This document shows positions 8,502-16,532 of a stretch of 42,830 bases of DNA, piece by piece (the first letter of the stretch is position 1; each line of letters starts with the position of its first letter). The position numbers and the translations under genes are program-made. Below the pieces are notes generated by a model. The model saw only the letters and a list, made by a program, of their open reading frames with translations. It did not search any database and was not told the DNA's origin. The stretch spans positions 1-42,830 of the forward strand of contig JALSLR010000075.1 in assembly GCA_026988245.1 (NCBI GenBank), read 5' to 3'. Source of the DNA: Sulfurimonas sp. (GTDB lineage: Bacteria > Campylobacterota > Campylobacteria > Campylobacterales > Sulfurimonadaceae).

Positions 8502-10460
8502 ATGTCAAAACAAATTTTTCAACCAAATGCAGAGTTTGCTAAAAATGCAAATATAGGAAGTATGGATGAGTATAACAAACTCATGAATAAATCAAAAGAT
8601 AATTATGAAGGTTTTTGGGGTGAGTATGCCAAAGAAAAACTTGACTGGATTAAACCTTTTGATAGCGTTTTAGATGAGTCTAATGCTCCATTTGTTAAAT
8701 GGTTTGATGGTGGTAAGCTTAATGTTTCTGCACAATGTATAGACCGTCATTTAGATACTCGTAAAAATAAAGCAGCTATCATATTTGAGGGTGACCGTGG
8801 TGATGTTCAGACTATTACATATCTTGACCTTTACAAAAATGTAAACAAGTTCTCAAACCTTTTAAAAGAGGATTTTGGTGTTAAAAAAGGGGACCGTGTA
8901 GTTATCTATATGCCTATGATTCCTGAAGCTGCTTATGCAATGCTCGCTTGTGCTCGTATAGGAGCTATTCACTCTATCGTATTTGGTGGATTTTCTTCTG
9001 AAGCTTTAAAAGACCGTATCGAAGATGCTGAGGCTAAAGTGGTTATAACTGCTGATGGTGCTTACAGAAAAACTAAACCTTATATGTTAAAACCAGTAGT
9101 AGATGCTGCCATCACTGAGGGAAGCCCAGTTGAAAAAGTTTTAGTTGTAGAGCGTAATAATGAAGAGGTGACTTGGGTAGCTGGAAGAGACTATTCGTAT
9201 AATGAACTTATAAAAAATAAATCAACACATTGTAGATATGAAGAGATGGACTCTGAAGACCCACTTTTCTTACTCTATACTTCTGGAAGCACTGGGAAAC
9301 CAAAAGGTGTCCAGCATAACTCTGCTGGGTATATACTATGGGCGCAGATGACTATGGAGTGGGTTTTTGATGTAAAAGAAAATGACACTTACTGGTGTAC
9401 AGCTGATGTTGGTTGGATAACTGGGCACACTTACATAGTCTATGGTCCACTCGCGATGGGTGCTACTACTGTTATGTTTGAAGGTGTTATCACTTACCCT
9501 GACGCTGGTCGTCCTTGGGCGATGGTTGAAAACCACCGTATAAACCAGTTCTATACAGCGCCTACTGCTATCCGTGTACTGCATAAGATGGGTGAAGATA
9601 CACCTAAAAAATATGACCTTTCTTCACTAAAAGTTCTTGGAACTGTTGGTGAGCCTATAGACCCCCCTGCATGGAAATGGTACTATGAAGAGGTTGGAAG
9701 TTCTAAGTGCGCTATAGTTGATACTTACTGGCAAACAGAAACTGGGGGGCATATAGTGTCTCCACTTCCAGGGGCTACTCCTATCAAACCTGCTTGTGCA
9801 ACATTACCACTTCCTGGAATAATGGCTGAGATTTTAGACCCAGAGACAGGAGAAAAAGTTACTGAGGGTGAGAGTGGTTACATGTGTATAACAAAACCAT
9901 GGCCATCACAAATCCGTGGAGTATGGGGCGATGAAGAGAGATATGTTAAGTCATATTTTGGTGATGTAACAAAAGATGGCAAAGCTGTTTACTTTACTGG
10001 TGATGGCGCAAACTATGATGAAGATGGCTACATAACTATCACTGGTCGTACTGATGATGTTATCAATGTAAGTGGACACAGAATGGGTACAGCGGAAGTT
10101 GAAGCTGCTCTTAAAAAAGAGAGTGAAGTAGCGGAAGTTGCTGTTGTAGGTAAGCCACATGAACTAAAAGGTGAGGGTATCTTCGCCTATGTTGTTTTAA
10201 AACATGGACTAGATGATAGTCGTTTTGAAGATGATGTAGCTATGATGAAAAATCTTAATGGTATTATCAAAAAAGAGATAGGTGCTATAGCTGTGTGTGA
10301 TGACATCGTCTTTATACCAGGACTTCCTAAAACTCGCTCTGGTAAGATTATGCGTCGTATACTTCGTGCTATTGCAAAGGGTGAGAAAATCACTCAAGAC
10401 ATCTCAACTCTTGAGGACCCATCTGTAGTTGCGACAATAGAAAAAATGGTTAACGGCTAA
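8502..10460 (+). CDS. acs: Acetyl-CoA synthetase
   Basis: A 652-residue AMP-forming enzyme that makes acetyl-CoA from acetate, ATP and CoA through acetyl-AMP. Key motifs are [11 protein letters not shown] (about residue 259), TYWQTETGG, the A8 hinge [20 protein letters not shown], and [11 protein letters not shown] near the C-terminus, whose Lys is the residue acetylated in known Acs proteins. Length is normal. The ribosome binding site AGGAATG is 8 bases before the ATG, and the gene closes the acetate operon. A TATAAT at 10478 starts a new unit after it. Confidence 0.97.
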   Translation: MSKQIFQPNAEFAKNANIGSMDEYNKLMNKSKDNYEGFWGEYAKEKLDWIKPFDSVLDESNAPFVKWFDGGKLNVSAQCIDRHLDTRKNKAAIIFEGDRGDVQTITYLDLYKNVNKFSNLLKEDFGVKKGDRVVIYMPMIPEAAYAMLACARIGAIHSIVFGGFSSEALKDRIEDAEAKVVITADGAYRKTKPYMLKPVVDAAITEGSPVEKVLVVERNNEEVTWVAGRDYSYNELIKNKSTHCRYEEMDSEDPLFLLYTSGSTGKPKGVQHNSAGYILWAQMTMEWVFDVKENDTYWCTADVGWITGHTYIVYGPLAMGATTVMFEGVITYPDAGRPWAMVENHRINQFYTAPTAIRVLHKMGEDTPKKYDLSSLKVLGTVGEPIDPPAWKWYYEEVGSSKCAIVDTYWQTETGGHIVSPLPGATPIKPACATLPLPGIMAEILDPETGEKVTEGESGYMCITKPWPSQIRGVWGDEERYVKSYFGDVTKDGKAVYFTGDGANYDEDGYITITGRTDDVINVSGHRMGTAEVEAALKKESEVAEVAVVGKPHELKGEGIFAYVVLKHGLDDSRFEDDVAMMKNLNGIIKKEIGAIAVCDDIVFIPGLPKTRSGKIMRRILRAIAKGEKITQDISTLEDPSVVATIEKMVNG

Positions 10461-10477
10461 TATTTTATTTAAAATGT

Positions 10478-10483
10478 TATAAT
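10478..10483 (+). promoter_or_regulatory. Probable -10 box of pyrF
   Basis: TATAAT follows the acs stop by 17 bases and precedes the pyrF start at 10551 by 67 bases. It would produce a leader of about 60 bases containing the hairpin at 10512-10533. No convincing -35 box was seen, which is common in Campylobacterota promoters. Confidence 0.5.
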
Positions 10484-10511
10484 TGCATAAATAAATAACT
10501 CGTTAAACTCG

Positions 10512-10533
10512 TTCCCACTCTCTTAAGTGGGAA
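10512..10533 (+). promoter_or_regulatory. Perfect 8-bp hairpin in the pyrF leader
   Basis: TTCCCACT (10512-10519) pairs perfectly with AGTGGGAA (10526-10533) around a 6-base loop, ctctta. No T-run follows, so it does not look like an intrinsic terminator. It ends 7 bases before the pyrF Shine-Dalgarno AGGAAAA (10541). It may end the acs transcript with help or act in the pyrF leader; either role is inference. Confidence 0.5.
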
Positions 10534-10550
10534 TGCATACAGGAAAAAAA

Positions 10551-11237
10551 ATGGAATTATGCGTAGCCTTAGACCTCCCCACTGCAAAAGAAAATTTAGA
10601 TCTCATTCATAAGATAAAAGAACACAATGTCTGGCTAAAAGTTGGACTTCGTACTTACATAAGAGATGGGGAAGAGTTTTTAAAAGCTATCAAACAAATA
10701 AACCCTGATTTTAAAATATTTTTAGACCTTAAGCTTTATGATATCCCAAACACTATGGCTGATGCTGCTGAGTCTATCATGGGGCTTGGCGTAGATATGT
10801 TTAATGTTCACGCATCAGCAGGTAAACGGGCTATGACTACTGTGATGCAACGCTTAGCATCATATAAAAAAAGACCTATAGTTTTAGCTGTAACAGCTTT
10901 AACCTCTTTTACAGAGGAAGAGTTTAAAGAGGTCTATGAGACAGGTATTGATGCTAAGGCCAATCAGTTTGCAAAAGATGCAATGCAAGCAGGTTTAGAT
11001 GGTGTTGTTTGTAGCGCTTTTGAAAGTAAATCTATAAAAAATATTACGAGCGATGCCTTTATGACTTTAACGCCTGGGATACGCCCATTTGGTGAAGATG
11101 CTGGGGATCAAAAAAGAGTAGCAGATGTAGCTTTTGCACATGATGCTAAGGTTGATTTTATAGTTGTCGGTCGTCCTATCTATCAGGCAGAAAACCCATC
11201 AGAAGTAGTAGCTAAAATAATCTCTTCTCTTTATTGA
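10551..11237 (+). CDS. pyrF: Orotidine-5'-phosphate decarboxylase
   Basis: Decarboxylates OMP to UMP in pyrimidine synthesis. The motif FLDLKLYDIPNTM carries the catalytic Asp/Lys residues, and the C-terminal VVGRPI...NP matches the phosphate-binding end of the barrel. I start it at the ATG at 10551 (protein begins MELCVALDLP, 228 residues). The in-frame ATG at 10527 would lie inside the hairpin and lacks a ribosome binding site, while AGGAAAA sits just before 10551. The 3' end overlaps the convergent cysteine-proteinase gene by 26 bases. Three GATGCTAAG words are present. Confidence 0.95.
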   Translation: MELCVALDLPTAKENLDLIHKIKEHNVWLKVGLRTYIRDGEEFLKAIKQINPDFKIFLDLKLYDIPNTMADAAESIMGLGVDMFNVHASAGKRAMTTVMQRLASYKKRPIVLAVTALTSFTEEEFKEVYETGIDAKANQFAKDAMQAGLDGVVCSAFESKSIKNITSDAFMTLTPGIRPFGEDAGDQKRVADVAFAHDAKVDFIVVGRPIYQAENPSEVVAKIISSLY

Positions 11238-11844
11238 TGCGTGCGAGGAGAATGTCAAACTTTTTGTGAGTCCTACTTACCCAATAAAGTTTGTTTTGCT
11301 CATCTAATTTAAAAACACCTTGATGATTTATGAATCTATCAACTTTTAAGTCATCCCTTTTCCGTAAGTCAAGTATTCTAAAGCTTAAATTATCAAGAAC
11401 GAGAGGCTGTTTATGAAAATCTTCAAAATAGCTCAGTACCATATGATACTGACCACTATGCTTCTCTCGCACAGTAGTGAAGAAGAGTCTGTTTTTTGCA
11501 AAACCTAGCTTTATAAGTGTAAAATATTTGATGATAACATAGTCCTCACAGTCTCCATAACCAATCTCTAGGAACTCTTTTGGTGTCTCCCAGTAGTCAG
11601 TACATTTTTGGTTAAGTGTATCTACTTGTGGTAAAAGTTGATTGAGGTAGGTATTTACTTTGGTGAGTTGTATTCTCTTTGGTAAGTGTTTAAATTTTTT
11701 CATTGTTTGAAGATAATCTTCAATTCTATTACAAGCAATAGTTCCGGAATTTTGTTGTATCTTTTGTAACTCTTTATTTGAAAAAGTTGGATAGCTATTT
11801 GCAAAAACAATTGTGGTTACTAGAAGCATAAGTATAAATTTCAT
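11212..11844 (-). CDS. Transglutaminase-like cysteine proteinase (LapG-like, C93)
   Basis: A 210-residue protein with a signal peptide (about residues 1-16) and the catalytic arrangement of bacterial transglutaminase-like cysteine proteinases: Cys99 in GDCEDYVIIKY, His134 in YHMVLSYF, and Asp151 in VLDNL. The family includes LapG, a periplasmic protease that releases biofilm adhesins and is held in check by a c-di-GMP receptor (LapD). No adhesin or LapD gene is visible beside it here, so the substrate is unknown. It is convergent with pyrF and ends inside it. Confidence 0.88.
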   Translation of the reverse strand: MKFILMLLVTTIVFANSYPTFSNKELQKIQQNSGTIACNRIEDYLQTMKKFKHLPKRIQLTKVNTYLNQLLPQVDTLNQKCTDYWETPKEFLEIGYGDCEDYVIIKYFTLIKLGFAKNRLFFTTVREKHSGQYHMVLSYFEDFHKQPLVLDNLSFRILDLRKRDDLKVDRFINHQGVFKLDEQNKLYWVSRTHKKFDILLARINKEKRLF

Positions 11845-11912
11845 GCCAATATTCTACAAAAAATAAGATAAAATTCTTATAAAATTTAAGCTTGTTGTTA
11901 TGATACACACAC

Positions 11913-11918
11913 TATAAT
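11913..11918 (+). promoter_or_regulatory. -10 box of the tRNA-Ser gene
   Basis: TATAAT 13 bases before the tRNA 5' end, with a weak -35-like TTGTTG at 11892-11897. The spacing of 15 bases is short. The position fits a short leader to the tRNA. Confidence 0.55.
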
Positions 11919-11931
11919 TTCCCTCTTCAAA

Positions 11932-12022
11932 GGACGAGTGGGTGAGCTGGCTGAAACCACATCCCTGCTAAGGATGCGTACGGGTAACTGTACCGAGAGT
12001 TCGAATCTCTCCTCGTCCACCA
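11932..12022 (+). tRNA. tRNA-Ser (anticodon GCU)
   Basis: Full cloverleaf with the long variable arm of class II tRNAs. The acceptor arms GGACGAG (11932-11938) and CTCGTCC (12012-12018) pair fully. The anticodon stem CATCC/GGATG encloses loop CTGCTAA with anticodon GCT at 11967-11969. The variable arm has a GTAC/GTAC stem, and the T arm is GAGAG-TTCGAAT-CTCTC. CCA is encoded at 12020-12022. The discriminator base reads A, whereas bacterial serine tRNAs usually have G. It reads AGC and AGU codons. Confidence 0.97.
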
Positions 12023-12037
12023 CTAATTCAAAAATAT

Positions 12038-13282
12038 TTACTCAAGATTGTCTTTTAATTTTTCTCTTAGTTTATCTTTTTTACTTTTTTTCTTACCTTT
12101 AACTGGAGCTTTGCCTTTTTCTGTGATAGGTGCTTTTCCTTCAAGTTCAAAACCTTTTATTTGTTCTCGTTTTATTTGAACTTTACATTTCTTTTCTATG
12201 ATTTTAAAGAATGCACTGTTTTCATGGTGTATAAAAGAGATAGCTGTTCCTGTTTTTTCCGCCCTTGCTGTTCTTCCTATGCGGTGGATGTAGTCAGTTG
12301 GGGAGCGTGGTAAGTCGAAGTTTACCACTGACTCAACATTCTTTATATCTAGTCCACGTGCAGCTATATCGGTTGCGAAGAGTATGTTTATTTTTTTGCT
12401 TTTAAAAGCATCTAGGGTGTAAGTTCTGTCAACTTGTTCTAAGTCTCCATGAAAGGATTCTGCTTTAAAACCATAGTTTCTAAATTTTTGAGCGATGTTA
12501 TCAGTTGCACGTTTATTTGCCATAAAGACAATGGTTTGTCCAAGTTTGTCTATTTTAAATAGTTCTCTTAGAAGTGGACCTCTGTTGTTTTGGTTTACTT
12601 CTATGGCTCTTTGCGTTACACTCTTAACAGTTGGAACCTCCTTAGCATCATCTACGCTAACTTCCTTAGCATCATTAGTTATTTTAGAGATGATGCTAAG
12701 CACTTTAGACGGGTATGTTGCTGAAAAAAGTAGGTTTTGTCTTTTGTTTGGAATGACTTCAAGTATCTGTTGAAGTTCCTCAGCAAAGCCTATGTTTAGC
12801 ATCTTATCTGCTTCATCTAATACAAAATGTTCTATGTGAGATAGATTCATCTGCTTTTTATTTAATATATCTAAAAATCTACCTGAAGTAGCTACTAGAA
12901 AATCACAACCTTGTTGTATCTTATAAAGTTGCTCACCTATGCTTTGTCCACCAATGATGCTAACAACTTTTGGTTGTATATCTATAAACATTCCAAAATC
13001 TTTTATCATAGAAGCTACTTGAAGCGTCAACTCTCTTGTAGGTGTTAAGATTAAAGTTTTTATTCTTGCCTTTCCTTCTCCTCTATTTTGTAACCACAAT
13101 TCTAAGAGCGGAAGAATATAGCTAGCACTTTTTCCACTACCAGTTTTAGCTTTTGCCATGATGTCACAAGAATCTAGAACAAGGGGTATGACTTTTTCTT
13201 GTATAGCAGTTGGGATTGTAAAGTTTTGTTTATGTAATGCTTTAATCAATTGCGTTGAAAGTTTAAATGAAGAAAATGACAT
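12038..13282 (-). CDS. DEAD-box ATP-dependent RNA helicase (RhlE-like)
   Basis: A 414-residue RNA helicase with all core motifs: Q motif near the N-terminus, Walker A AKTGSGKS (Lys51), PTRELTLQ (81-88), DEAD (156-159), SAT (187-189) and HRIGRTAR in the second RecA domain. The tail after about residue 375 is basic and Lys-rich, suited to RNA contact. It would remodel RNA, for example in ribosome assembly or mRNA decay. Just after SAT, residues 204-217 contain DAKEV twice, 8 residues apart, encoded by a 24-bp repeat that carries the GATGCTAAG word. The gene is convergent with the tRNA gene. Confidence 0.95.
   Translation of the reverse strand: MSFSSFKLSTQLIKALHKQNFTIPTAIQEKVIPLVLDSCDIMAKAKTGSGKSASYILPLLELWLQNRGEGKARIKTLILTPTRELTLQVASMIKDFGMFIDIQPKVVSIIGGQSIGEQLYKIQQGCDFLVATSGRFLDILNKKQMNLSHIEHFVLDEADKMLNIGFAEELQQILEVIPNKRQNLLFSATYPSKVLSIISKITNDAKEVSVDDAKEVPTVKSVTQRAIEVNQNNRGPLLRELFKIDKLGQTIVFMANKRATDNIAQKFRNYGFKAESFHGDLEQVDRTYTLDAFKSKKINILFATDIAARGLDIKNVESVVNFDLPRSPTDYIHRIGRTARAEKTGTAISFIHHENSAFFKIIEKKCKVQIKREQIKGFELEGKAPITEKGKAPVKGKKKSKKDKLREKLKDNLE
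12641..12700. repeat. Three GATGCTAAG words in 60 bp, including an 11-bp inverted pair
   Basis: On the plus strand CTTAGCATC occurs at 12641 and 12665, exactly 24 bases apart, and GATGCTAAG at 12692. The last two extend to a perfect 11-bp inverted repeat, CTTAGCATCAT (12665-12675) and ATGATGCTAAG (12690-12700), with a 14-base gap. All lie inside the helicase reading frame between the two RecA domains. Confidence 0.95.
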
Positions 13283-13380
13283 ATATAGTCCCTAAAATAG
13301 TATATATGATATTTTAGATTAGTTTGGCTTTAAACAAGGTTTATAAAAGATATAGTAAAATCTATTTTAAAGGCACTAAC

Positions 13381-14304
13381 ATGAACTATCAGTTAATTTT
13401 AGATGAAATAAGTCAAGAGATACAACCTTTGTTGCATGAGGGTAAGGTGGCAGATTATATTCCTGCTTTAGCAGATGTAAATAAAAATCAATTTGCCATG
13501 AGTATTACACTTTTTGATGGAACTACTCATAATATTGGAAGTACAAATGAATTATTTTCTATTCAAAGTATTTCTAAGGTATTTAGTTTCACTAAGGCTT
13601 TGAAAATATACAGAATATCTTTGTATAATAGGATTGGCAAAGAACCATCAGGTAACCCTTTTAACTCCTTGGTTCAGTTAGAATACGAACATGGTATACC
13701 TAGGAACCCCTTTATAAATGCAGGTGCGATAAATGTAACTGATTCTCTGATATCTCATTATAAAGACGCTTCAATGGCCTATGAAGAAGTACTTAGTTTC
13801 ATCAAAGCCATAAGTGAAGAAAGCTCGATATATTCAAATGAAATTGTAGCAAATTCTGAAATGCTCAATGGGTATAGAAACATGGCTTTAGCAAACTTAA
13901 TGAAAAGTTTTAACAACCTTGATAATGAAACAAAAGAGGTAGTGCAAACATATTTTAAACAATGTGCAATAGAGATGAATACTAAAATGTTATCCCGTTC
14001 TATGCTGTACTTAGCTAATAGAGGGGTTGACCCAATTACTAATATCCGTTATATAAGTGAACCTCAAGCGAAACGTATCAATGCAGTAATGCTTACTTGT
14101 GGTCATTATGATGCTTCTGGTGATTTTGCGTATAAGGTAGGATTACCTGGAAAAAGTGGAGTTGGCGGAGGCATAGTTGCTCTCGTGCCAAACTTGATGG
14201 GAATCTGTGTGTGGTCGCCTGGTTTAAATGAACAAGGCAACTCACTTGTAGGGACTAAAGCCTTAGAATTATTTACTACTAAAACAGGTTTATCTATCTT
14301 TTAA
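13381..14304 (+). CDS. glsA: Glutaminase
   Basis: Hydrolyses glutamine to glutamate and ammonia. The protein (307 residues from MNYQLILDEI) has the serine-hydrolase-like SxxK motif in IQSISK (Ser63, Lys66) and the family blocks NPFINAGAI and GLPGKSGVGGG. I prefer the ATG at 13381, which gives the usual family length and has AAAGGC 7 bases upstream. An upstream in-frame ATG at 13324 would add 19 residues that do not fit the family. Its stop is 27 bases from the convergent NarK stop. It fits a neighbourhood concerned with nitrogen. Confidence 0.94.
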   Translation: MNYQLILDEISQEIQPLLHEGKVADYIPALADVNKNQFAMSITLFDGTTHNIGSTNELFSIQSISKVFSFTKALKIYRISLYNRIGKEPSGNPFNSLVQLEYEHGIPRNPFINAGAINVTDSLISHYKDASMAYEEVLSFIKAISEESSIYSNEIVANSEMLNGYRNMALANLMKSFNNLDNETKEVVQTYFKQCAIEMNTKMLSRSMLYLANRGVDPITNIRYISEPQAKRINAVMLTCGHYDASGDFAYKVGLPGKSGVGGGIVALVPNLMGICVWSPGLNEQGNSLVGTKALELFTTKTGLSIF

Positions 14305-14330
14305 AAGGATAGTTAAGGCAGGAAGACTTT

Positions 14331-15611
14331 TTAGATTCTACCGCCTGCTTGAACACCCCAAGTTGTTCTCCATCGAGTCTTCACCATGCTCAGACCAACT
14401 AGTGCTACTACTACTACCGCTGCAAAGATTAAGAACCCTTCCGTGTATCCACCAAATGTACCCTTAGACCATCCAAGAGTTTTAATAAGTGCAGTCCCGC
14501 CAAGACCACCAGCGCAACCAACAAGACCAGTCATGATACCTATATCCTTACCAAATCTTTGTGGTACTAGTTGAAAAACTGCACCGTTAGCCATACCAAG
14601 ATTTGCCATGATTAAAAATAGTACAAAAATAGCTACAAAAAATGGTAATTTTACCGTTGCAGTAAGTGTCACGAGAAGAGCAACCATCCCATAAAAGAAG
14701 TAAAGAGATTTAACTCCACCTATTTTATCAGCAGTATTTCCACCCACTGGACGAAGAACCGCTCCTGCAAATATACAGAGTGCACCAAAGTAACCTGCAA
14801 TCACTTTTACATTTTCTTCATTAAATACATCTACACCAAAAGCTGACATATCTGCTTGGTACGTATTCATAAGATATACCTTCATATATCCTGCAAATCC
14901 AACGAAACCACCAAAGCTGATAGCATAAAAAAGTGAGAACCACCAAGTGTCTTTGTCCCCAAGAAGTTTGATATAGTCTTTTACTTTTTTAGGACGAACT
15001 GTGTAAATATCTGATGGTGCATTTTTAGCGATGAACGCATAAGCAACAAATACTATGATAGCCATTACTGCTCCTACTCCAAACACAGCTGACCATCCCC
15101 ATAACTCTGCAATTTTAGGAGCAAAAAGAAAGTCTATAACTACACCGATATTACCAGCTCCAGCGATTCCAAGAACAACACCTTGAAGTTTAGGTGGGTA
15201 CCATTGACCAGCTTGTGGGAGTGCTACTGCAAAAGATGCTCCTGCAAAACCAAGACCAAGTGCTACAAGAAGGAGTGCTTCATATGTAATGGAATCACCC
15301 ATCGTATAAGCAGTAAGTAGTGATACTATAACTACCATTTGTGACATAAGTGCAGTCATTTTTGCACCGAGTTTATCAACACCAAAACCAAGGACTATAC
15401 GGAGTATTGCCCCTGAAAGAATTGGAAGTGAAAGAAGAGTTGCTTTTTCACCAGCTGTCATTATGTGACCACCTAATGCTAATGCTTCAGCTATCTCTGT
15501 ACTTAATGGACCGAGCATTGTCCATACCATAAAACTCATATCAAAGTACAAGAACGCCATAAACAATGTTGGTCCGTGCCCCTGTCCTTTTAAATCTTTA
15601 AATCCTGCCAT
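14331..15611 (-). CDS. Nitrate/nitrite transporter, NarK/NNP family
   Basis: A 426-residue major-facilitator protein with 12 predicted helices. It carries the two glycine-rich nitrate signatures of the NNP family, GIAGAGNIGVV and GLVGCAGGLGG, and the substrate-binding arginines in GAILRIVLGFGVDKLG and GAVLRPVGGNTADKIGG. It would import nitrate or exchange nitrate and nitrite across the inner membrane. It is divergent from the NO-reductase-like operon, sharing a 255-bp control region. It could feed both the NasA-like enzyme at 27768 and any respiratory nitrate reductase encoded elsewhere. Confidence 0.93.
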   Translation of the reverse strand: MAGFKDLKGQGHGPTLFMAFLYFDMSFMVWTMLGPLSTEIAEALALGGHIMTAGEKATLLSLPILSGAILRIVLGFGVDKLGAKMTALMSQMVVIVSLLTAYTMGDSITYEALLLVALGLGFAGASFAVALPQAGQWYPPKLQGVVLGIAGAGNIGVVIDFLFAPKIAELWGWSAVFGVGAVMAIIVFVAYAFIAKNAPSDIYTVRPKKVKDYIKLLGDKDTWWFSLFYAISFGGFVGFAGYMKVYLMNTYQADMSAFGVDVFNEENVKVIAGYFGALCIFAGAVLRPVGGNTADKIGGVKSLYFFYGMVALLVTLTATVKLPFFVAIFVLFLIMANLGMANGAVFQLVPQRFGKDIGIMTGLVGCAGGLGGTALIKTLGWSKGTFGGYTEGFLIFAAVVVVALVGLSMVKTRWRTTWGVQAGGRI

Positions 15612-15866
15612 AATATCTCCTAATTAATAATTTGTTGAGAGAATTATAATATAGAAATTAGTAATATTGACTCATAACATGATTAATTTTTAATCAATTC
15701 ATAAATATGATATGATTAAAAATTATACAGTATATTAATTTATTGACTTAAATCAATAAATTAATATTTATGCATAAGTTTGCTTAAATATTAATCACTA
15801 AACTGCACCAAAATATAAGTTATTGTAGTAGTATTTAAAGTTAAGAAAAATTAAAGAGGATAACAA
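15612..15866. promoter_or_regulatory. Divergent control region with a 36-bp perfect palindrome and TGATTAA half-sites
   Basis: The 255 bases between narK and the NO-reductase-like operon are very AT-rich. At 15732-15767 two 15-bp arms, ATATTAATTTATTGA and TCAATAAATTAATAT, are perfect inverted repeats around CTTAAA. Their centre reads TTGAC-TTAA-ATCAA (15743-15756), one base from the FNR-type box TTGAT-N4-ATCAA. A second palindrome, TGATTAA-TTT-TTAATCA, is at 15680-15696. Further half-sites are at 15713-15719 (TGATTAA) and 15791-15797 (TTAATCA). A Crp/Fnr-family regulator sensing oxygen or NO is a fair guess. Confidence 0.65.
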
Positions 15867-16532
15867 ATGGAAGATTCAGCTTCAGTACTAGGCTTACTTA
15901 AAATCGTATATACTATATATGTATTTTCAGTGATGTCATTAATGTTATGGTTTGCTAAGGGTGTAACTAACCCAGAGGGTAAACCAAGAATTGTTAAACC
16001 TGCAACATTTTATATGTATGTTGGTATATTGATAAGTGTTGGAGTAAGTATACATATATTTACTTTCAATAAAATCCCATGGGTAGAAACTGACTTTAAA
16101 CGTCATACTATAGAAAAAGACCCAAGTTTTGATAAGTCGACGCAGATGTTTAACATCATAGCTCATCAAAATAAAGATAAATCAAGTGCTGATTATGGTA
16201 AACAAGAGTTTGTATTGCCAGCAGATAGATTAAATGCAGATGGTCAACTTGAAATAGAGTGTCATAAATATATAGTTTTTGATGTTGAATCAAATGACTT
16301 GACTTATGGTTTTGGTTTGTTCCGTCAAGATAACACTATGGTAGCACAAATGCAAGTTGGACCAGGGACTAGAAATGACTTGATGTGGCAATTTCATAAA
16401 AATGGAACATATCATATCCAATCAACTGAATACTCAGGACCAAATGGTGGTCGCCATATGAAAATTGCAAATGCTGTTGTAGTAAAGGGTTGTGAAGAAG
16501 ATGATTCACGCTCAATGATAGGAGATAAATAA
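15867..16532 (+). CDS. Haem-copper NO-reductase-like subunit II lacking CuA
   Basis: A 221-residue protein with two N-terminal transmembrane helices (about 10-30 and 47-68) and a periplasmic cupredoxin-like domain similar to cytochrome oxidase subunit II. The place where CuA cysteines should be reads STEYSGPNGGRHM (186-198): both Cys positions are Ser (186, 190) and the expected His position is Gly. The upstream ligand loop has Tyr147 where His is expected. There is no CxxCH, so it can bind neither CuA nor haem c. Electrons then probably come from quinol, as inference. The stop overlaps the subunit I start (TAATG). It resembles the gNOR-type enzymes reported from Campylobacterota; that name is from memory. 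Confidence 0.8.
   Translation: MEDSASVLGLLKIVYTIYVFSVMSLMLWFAKGVTNPEGKPRIVKPATFYMYVGILISVGVSIHIFTFNKIPWVETDFKRHTIEKDPSFDKSTQMFNIIAHQNKDKSSADYGKQEFVLPADRLNADGQLEIECHKYIVFDVESNDLTYGFGLFRQDNTMVAQMQVGPGTRNDLMWQFHKNGTYHIQSTEYSGPNGGRHMKIANAVVVKGCEEDDSRSMIGDK

Noticed and set aside
11833..11850. 17-base match ATAAATTTCATGCCAAT shared with 42801-42820
   Set aside because: AT-rich and containing a start-codon context; a single match of this length is near chance in 43 kb of such DNA.
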